The position numbers and the translations under genes were made by a program. From Deferribacteraceae bacterium (GTDB lineage Bacteria; Chrysiogenota; Deferribacteres; Deferribacterales; JAISNW01): a stretch of 10,388 nt of DNA. This document shows, in pieces, positions 6,843 to 10,388 of this stretch (positions within the stretch are counted from its first letter, which is position 1; each line of letters starts with the position of its first letter). Under the pieces are notes generated by a model. That model saw only the letters and a list, made by a program, of their open reading frames with translations. It did no database searches and was not told the origin of the DNA. The stretch lies in the NCBI GenBank assembly GCA_031278965.1, contig JAITJJ010000149.1, forward strand, positions 1 to 10,388, written 5' to 3'.

Positions 6843-6997
6843 TACTTTAAATTAGGCACATCCTTTTTGTCAGATTTTTTTGAGAAAACCCCCCATAGTT
6901 TTGCAGTTCACGGGAAAGATTGCCTGTCCGCCGCAAAAGGCTGCAGGGATAAAGCAAACGGCAAGAACAGAAGTAAAGCTGCAGCCAAGAATTTTAC
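6839..6997 (-). pseudogene. Possible remnant of a small secreted protein (signal-peptide-like frame without a start codon)
   Basis: This minus-strand frame reads VKFLAAALLLFLPFALSL, then QPFAAD, the pattern of a Sec signal peptide: a Lys, a hydrophobic core of about 15 residues and a small-residue cleavage region. AAAGGG, a good Shine-Dalgarno match, lies 7 bases upstream, inside the rtcB end. The first codon is GTA, one base from GTG, instead of a start codon. After SFP comes a TGA (6910-6908); the same frame then continues for 22 hydrophilic codons (KKSDKKDVPNLK near the end) to a TGA at 6841-6839. So the frame would need two changes to encode an intact protein of about 52 residues. It could be a decayed gene, a leader peptide using an unusual start, or chance. 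A TTG at 7021 is in frame but lacks a Shine-Dalgarno. Confidence 0.3.
6939..6986 (-). terminator. GC-rich inverted repeat after rtcB, possible weak terminator
   Basis: On the minus strand GGCTGCAG and CTGCAGCC form a perfect 8-bp inverted repeat with a 32-base loop, followed at once by four T residues. It starts 16 bases after the rtcB stop, where the transcript of the right-hand operon could end. The large loop and short T-run make it a weak candidate, and the left arm also encodes part of the signal-peptide-like frame. Confidence 0.3.
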
Positions 6998-7001
6998 TGT
7001 T

Positions 7002-8168
7002 TCACCCTTTAACCGCCGCAAGGGGGGTTAAGCGGACGAGAATTGACGCCAGGTCTTCCTGCTGGCGCATAACCGTTTCTATATCTTTATAAGCCGAAGG
7101 CGCTTCATCAAGCCCGCTTTTATGGTTAAGCGAGTGCAAAACCCCCAAGTCGTTAAGTTTTTTCTGTTCCCTCTTTAGATCAAGAACCTCTATCGCCTTT
7201 TTGCGGGAGAGTTTGCGTCCCGCGCCGTGAGAACACGAGCTGAACGAAGCTTCATTCCCAAGCCCTCGAACTATATAGGATGCAGCGCCCTGAGAGCCGG
7301 GGATTATTCCGATTGTTTCTTTGGAGGCAAGGGTAGCGCCTTTGCGGTGAACCCATACCTTCTCCCCAAAGTGCTTTTCATAGTTTGCATAATTATGGTG
7401 AATATTTATCTCTTCAAGAAATTCCGTCTTTTTGATGTTCTTTTGAAACTCACCTTTTATAACTTCCGCCATCATCTGACGGTTGGCGTAAGCAAAACGG
7501 AGGCACAAATCCATCTCTTTAATGTAGAGTTCAAATTCCTCAGTTCCGTCATCCAGATATGGGAGGCGGGCTTTAAGGAGATCGCTCCTGTCTTTTTTTA
7601 TCTCCCGCGCCAATTTATTATAGTAATCCGCTACCTTAAAGCCTAAATTACGGGAGCCGGAATGAATCATAAACCAGATATGCCCGTCGCTCCCTTTCTG
7701 AATTTCTATGAAGTGGTTGCCGCCGCCCAGAGTGCCTATCTGTTTCATAGCAAAATCGTATTCCTGAAATGCTACGGGCGCGGCTTTCCACATATTAACT
7801 TCATCAAATATCGGATGTTCCTGTTTCTCTTTGTGGCGGTTCATTCCCAGAGGTATCTGTTTTATCGCTCCCCCGCGTATCTTTTCCCCGCCTATGATAT
7901 TCCTTATATCCACAGGGTTTATCCTTGTAAGAGAAGTTTTTACCGCCAACATCCCGCACCCTATATCAACCCCAACCATGTTCGGGCACACCGCGCCCCG
8001 CAAGGCAGCTACGCCGCCTATGGGCATACCGAATCCCTCATGGGCATCCGGCATTAGACAGAAATTCCCTGCAAGGCAATCAAGCTCGGAGACATTTATT
8101 GCCTGCTCCAACGTTCCCATCTCAAGATCTTTGCACCAACTTAAAATATTTTTTCTAATCTGTTCCAT
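7002..8168 (-). CDS. rtcB: RNA-splicing ligase RtcB
   Basis: RtcB joins RNA ends bearing a 2',3'-cyclic phosphate or 3'-phosphate to 5'-OH ends, using GTP and Mn2+; in bacteria it acts in RNA repair. The 388-residue protein is near the family length (408 in E. coli). The metal site is visible as Asp68 and Cys71 in GVDIGCGM (66-73), His152 in TLGGGNHFIEI (146-156), His169 in HSGSRNLG (169-176) and the HHNY His pair (257-260). RKGAT (275-279) is present, and SHGAGR (313-318) carries the His314 expected to accept GMP. The C-terminus ends in the family pattern A-V-K-G. The Shine-Dalgarno is weak (AGG, 4 bases away). It follows the membrane coiled-coil gene by 31 bases on the same strand. No archease, RtcA or RtcR gene is seen in the window, so its RNA target is unknown. 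Confidence 0.96.
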   Translation of the reverse strand: MEQIRKNILSWCKDLEMGTLEQAINVSELDCLAGNFCLMPDAHEGFGMPIGGVAALRGAVCPNMVGVDIGCGMLAVKTSLTRINPVDIRNIIGGEKIRGGAIKQIPLGMNRHKEKQEHPIFDEVNMWKAAPVAFQEYDFAMKQIGTLGGGNHFIEIQKGSDGHIWFMIHSGSRNLGFKVADYYNKLAREIKKDRSDLLKARLPYLDDGTEEFELYIKEMDLCLRFAYANRQMMAEVIKGEFQKNIKKTEFLEEINIHHNYANYEKHFGEKVWVHRKGATLASKETIGIIPGSQGAASYIVRGLGNEASFSSCSHGAGRKLSRKKAIEVLDLKREQKKLNDLGVLHSLNHKSGLDEAPSAYKDIETVMRQQEDLASILVRLTPLAAVKG

Positions 8169-8199
8169 AAAAACCTGTAAACCAAAGGATATAGAACCT

Positions 8200-8592
8200 C
8201 TACTTCATCACAGACAAGAGTTCTATCTCCGTTACGCTCATATTTAAAAGCCTTGCGATCTCATTTTTTGTTCTCCCGTCTCTGATAAGCCGTTTGACAT
8301 GGGTTTGGAGCTCCTCCGGAGCATTTTCTCCGCTTAGCTCTTTCAGCCTTGAAATTCGGGCATCCAGCAGCGCCCCCATATCCTCCAGAGCGTCTTCACG
8401 CTCGCGGATAGCGGCGTCCAGCTTTTCCGCCACCCTCTCGCTTTCCGAAAGGATGCCCCTTAGTATCTCCGAATAAATTACAAGATCGTTTGCAGTGAGA
8501 GCTGAAGTTTTTGCTTCCAGGCGGCGCACTCTGATATATAAAAATATTATTGCAGAGATAAAAATGATGAGGAGAACAGAATTAAACCACAT
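8200..8592 (-). CDS. Membrane-anchored coiled-coil protein with C-terminal HTH-like motif (DUF2802/SwrB-like architecture)
   Basis: This 130-residue protein has one N-terminal transmembrane helix (about 4-20, VLLIIFISAIIFLYI followed by RVRR, suggesting the rest is cytoplasmic). A charged helical, probably coiled-coil segment covers about 40-88. A C-terminal helix-turn-helix-like unit is at about 98-128 (RDGRTKNEIARLLNMSVTEI). This order, and especially the last motif with its G-x4-E-IA-x2-L-x-M/L-S-x2-E-x-E pattern, is what I recall from DUF2802 proteins in proteobacterial flagellar loci and from SwrB/YlxL-like proteins in Firmicutes, where SwrB promotes flagellar export. The resemblance is judged by eye. 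It starts 11 bases after the small upstream gene, with no good Shine-Dalgarno, so coupling is likely. A membrane-linked role in motility is a reasonable inference. Confidence 0.8.
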   Translation of the reverse strand: MWFNSVLLIIFISAIIFLYIRVRRLEAKTSALTANDLVIYSEILRGILSESERVAEKLDAAIREREDALEDMGALLDARISRLKELSGENAPEELQTHVKRLIRDGRTKNEIARLLNMSVTEIELLSVMK

Positions 8593-8603
8593 AGCTGCTA
8601 TTA

Positions 8604-8858
8604 TTAAGCTCTGATATCCAGATTACCTCCGGAGAATTCCTGTTTTCCCTCTTTGCCGCCTGATTTTTTTTCCCGCGTCTTTTTTGGGGCTTCGGAGTTC
8701 TCTCCGCGTTTTACCGTTTTCACGCGCTGCCGCGCTGTCTGTTGGACGACTGCACCGGTCATCTGTTGGCGGTGTTCGGCCATACGCTCTGTTGCATCCT
8801 GCATTTTTTCAGGCACAGCAGATGCGGAAACAACTGTGGTAATACCGCTTGTTGACAT
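8604..8858 (-). CDS. Small basic hypothetical protein between cheR and the membrane coiled-coil gene
   Basis: I do not recognise a named family. The 84 residues are polar and Lys/Arg-rich, with no Cys or Trp, no signal peptide and no membrane segment. The N-terminus is Ser/Thr/Val-rich, the middle (about 17-50) could be helical, the part from about 50-75 is low-complexity and probably disordered, and the end reads GGNLDIRA. Small proteins with a D-I-x-V/A type end are, to my recollection, common beside coiled-coil/HTH membrane proteins in motility gene clusters. It is very likely real: AAAGGAG lies 6 bases before the ATG, formed by the last codons of cheR, and only 3 bases separate the two genes. 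It would be made together with CheR. Confidence 0.75.
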   Translation of the reverse strand: MSTSGITTVVSASAVPEKMQDATERMAEHRQQMTGAVVQQTARQRVKTVKRGENSEAPKKTREKKSGGKEGKQEFSGGNLDIRA

Positions 8859-8861
8859 TTG

Positions 8862-9692
8862 CTACTCCTTTATATGAAAAACTCCGGTGCCGAAATTCTG
8901 CAAAGTAAACTTGTTTTCTATTTTAAGCGTGGATTCCGAGTGCCCAAGGTAGAGGTAACCCGGAGTGTTCAGGCAGTTATAGAACATATCAAGCACCTTT
9001 TTCTTTCCGTCCAGATCAAAATAGATCAAAACGTTCCGGCAGAAGATCACGTCAAATTTACCCATCTGTGCGGGGAGGGTCGGCGATATGAGATTGGCGA
9101 CCTGAAAGCGCACCCTCTGCTTAAACTCGTCTTTCACCTCAAAAGTTAGCGCGCTGGGATTAAAATAAGCGGCTTGAAAATTGGGAGGGACCCCCCTGAA
9201 GCTCATTCCGCGGTATACCCCTTTTTTTGCTACATCAACAACTTCGGTGTTTATATCGGTGCCGATTATCTCATAGTTAGCCCGTGCTGAAAGAGCGTTC
9301 TCTTTTAGAAGGATGGCAAGCGAATACGGCTCTTCTCCTGTGGAACACGCCGCTGACCATATGCGGATGCTCTTCTTCCCCTTCGCAAGGATAGCAGGGA
9401 TAGTATTTTTCATCAGGTGGTCCATCTGCGGACGCTCCCTTAAAAAATAGGTTTCGTTTATGGTCACCAGGTTCAGAAGGGTATCCATCTCCTTCACACG
9501 GTTAATATCATATTTCAGATAGTAGATATATTCCTTGAAGCTGTCAAAGTTGAGCTCTTGAAGGCGTTTTGAAAGGCGGTTTTCCAAGAGATACTTTTTG
9601 CTCTCGGCAAACGTTATGGCAGAAGCCTTATATATTATATCCTTTAATTCAAAGAACTCCTCATCTTTAATCTTGATAGTGTGTGCTAGCAT
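8862..9692 (-). CDS. cheR: CheR-type chemoreceptor glutamate methyltransferase
   Basis: CheR uses S-adenosylmethionine to methylate glutamates on chemoreceptors and so sets adaptation, opposite CheB. The 276 residues match the family. The N-terminal helical domain (about 1-75) is followed by NETYFLRE (79-86), the conserved active-site stretch. The SAM-binding domain has IWSAACSTGEEPYSLAI (111-127), GTDI (144-147), FCRNVLIYFD (217-226) and LGHSES (249-254). A short beta-type insertion is present around 160-195, but whether it binds a receptor pentapeptide is not clear. AGGAA lies 6 bases before the ATG. It starts 2 bases after the stop of the HEAT-repeat gene and ends 3 bases before the next gene. 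No cheB, cheA or receptor is in the window. Confidence 0.96.
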   Translation of the reverse strand: MLAHTIKIKDEEFFELKDIIYKASAITFAESKKYLLENRLSKRLQELNFDSFKEYIYYLKYDINRVKEMDTLLNLVTINETYFLRERPQMDHLMKNTIPAILAKGKKSIRIWSAACSTGEEPYSLAILLKENALSARANYEIIGTDINTEVVDVAKKGVYRGMSFRGVPPNFQAAYFNPSALTFEVKDEFKQRVRFQVANLISPTLPAQMGKFDVIFCRNVLIYFDLDGKKKVLDMFYNCLNTPGYLYLGHSESTLKIENKFTLQNFGTGVFHIKE

Positions 9693-9693
9693 G

Positions 9694-10388
9694 TTAATTT
9701 CCTAAAACGGCATCTATCTTATCTAAGATATACCTGTTTGTATCATGTTTTCTAATCTCCGCCAATATATCTTTATAACCCGGCTTAGCTTCGGAAGAGA
9801 TAATCTCTATAGCCCTAAACCTCACAAGCCAGCTTGGATCAGTATTCACCAGATGAACAGCTTTTTCAAGGGCGAGAGTCTTGTCAGAGCGGTAAATACC
9901 TGTCAAGGCTTCCCTTCTAATATCCTCATTATCTTCATTAAGCCTTTCAACCAGAAAACCGTCTGAAGGGATGCTGGATGCGCCCAAGGCTTCCACCGCC
10001 GCCAAACGCAGTTTTCCCGAAAGAGAAGGATAGAGTTCTTTAAGATAAGCCGCAACCTTGTCTGAACAATTCTTGCTAAGGGCTTTAACCGCGAAATAGG
10101 AAACCCAACTGTCTTCTCCCGTGATCTTATTCATAACCCTGTCTTCGCCTCCGCGCAACCCTGTCCGCTCCAGTCCTGCGGCGGCGGTTTCCTGAACCTT
10201 GCGGGAGGTGTCGTCTAAGGCTTCTATCAAGGTGTTTGTGGCATCTTCTTTATTAAAGTAAGATATCTTGCGAACCAGCGCCGCTCGCACCTCGTCATTT
10301 TTTTCATTAAGATACGTCTCTTTCAATATATTGTAAGCCGTATCTCCGTTTATGAGCGCTAACGTATTGGCAACCACCTTTCTGAGAG
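9694..10388 (-). CDS. HEAT-repeat protein (partial, 5' end outside the window)
   Basis: The frame is open to the right edge of the window. A GTG at 10377-10375 could be read as a start, but the codons before it (LRK) continue a HEAT helix and no Shine-Dalgarno precedes it, so the gene very probably begins outside. The visible 230 or so residues consist of about six helical repeats of roughly 30 residues, with typical second-helix patterns such as EVRAALVRKI, VQETAAAGLERTG, LRLAAVEALGASS, DIRREALTGIY and WLVRFRAIEII. HEAT repeats form curved scaffolds for protein binding. The gene ends 1 base before the cheR start, so the two are likely co-translated, and this protein may act in the same chemotaxis or surface-sensing pathway. 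No catalytic domain is seen in the part present. Confidence 0.85.
   Translation of the reverse strand, partial: LRKVVANTLALINGDTAYNILKETYLNEKNDEVRAALVRKISYFNKEDATNTLIEALDDTSRKVQETAAAGLERTGLRGGEDRVMNKITGEDSWVSYFAVKALSKNCSDKVAAYLKELYPSLSGKLRLAAVEALGASSIPSDGFLVERLNEDNEDIRREALTGIYRSDKTLALEKAVHLVNTDPSWLVRFRAIEIISSEAKPGYKDILAEIRKHDTNRYILDKIDAVLGN

Noticed and set aside
6889..6906. Short AAAAC/GTTTT stem in the rtcB-gpsA gap
   Set aside because: Five mainly A-T pairs with an 8-base G-rich loop are too weak to call as a terminator or SECIS element.
6839..6910. Selenocysteine reading of the internal TGA
   Set aside because: No redox motif surrounds the TGA, the only nearby stem is 5 bp and about 10 bases away, and the frame also lacks a start codon; kept only as a test in the findings.
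7227..8247. Several long plus-strand frames opposite rtcB
   Set aside because: rtcB carries all catalytic motifs on the minus strand; the opposite frames overlap each other and show low-quality translations.

Overview
The window is a compact, almost fully coding stretch of a bacterial chromosome, with GC content around the mid-40s by eye. Apart from one MarR-type regulator and a possible gene end at the left edge, every gene lies on the minus strand, so transcription runs from right to left. The organism is probably a chemotactic, flagellated, diderm-like bacterium. It carries a CheR methyltransferase behind a HEAT-repeat protein, and two small proteins of a kind found near flagellar genes. 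This layout recalls Deferribacterota or Desulfobacterota-type genomes, but that placement is inference from gene content and style, and is weak.

Right block (about 8200-10388, minus strand): a HEAT-repeat protein cut by the window edge, cheR, a small basic protein, a membrane-anchored coiled-coil/HTH protein, and then rtcB. Gaps are 1, 3, 11 and 31 bases, so this looks like one operon. CheR would methylate chemoreceptors. The membrane protein has the same architecture as DUF2802/SwrB-like flagellar accessory proteins. RtcB, an RNA ligase, sits oddly at the end of this motility-type set.

Middle gap (6794-7001): about 200 bases separate rtcB from gpsA. It holds a candidate gpsA promoter, an 8-bp GC-rich inverted repeat, and a minus-strand reading frame that looks like a signal peptide but has GTA where a start codon should be and one in-frame TGA. 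It may be the remnant of a tiny secreted protein.

Central and left block (741-6793, minus strand): gpsA, polA, a GGDEF diguanylate cyclase, rpe and rapZ. gpsA overlaps polA by 17 bases and the cyclase overlaps rpe by 4. These are mainly housekeeping functions: phospholipid precursor synthesis, DNA repair/replication, the pentose phosphate pathway and cell-envelope or carbon-flow regulation. A c-di-GMP synthase is embedded among them. PolA appears to lack proofreading, the cyclase lacks the usual inhibitory site, and RapZ lacks most of the basic tail that binds sRNA in E. coli.

Left end: a plus-strand marR-family gene (256-732) converges on rapZ, with 8 bases between their stops and a perfect 8-bp inverted repeat across the junction. 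It has a good sigma-70-like promoter placed so that the mRNA could be leaderless, and its protein ends in a CxxCxxC motif. Upstream, bases 1-138 are open on the plus strand and may encode the end of a membrane protein.

I saw no CRISPR array, tRNA, rRNA, insertion sequence or prophage. The region looks mostly like ordinary core genome; I did not find a clearly new multi-gene system.
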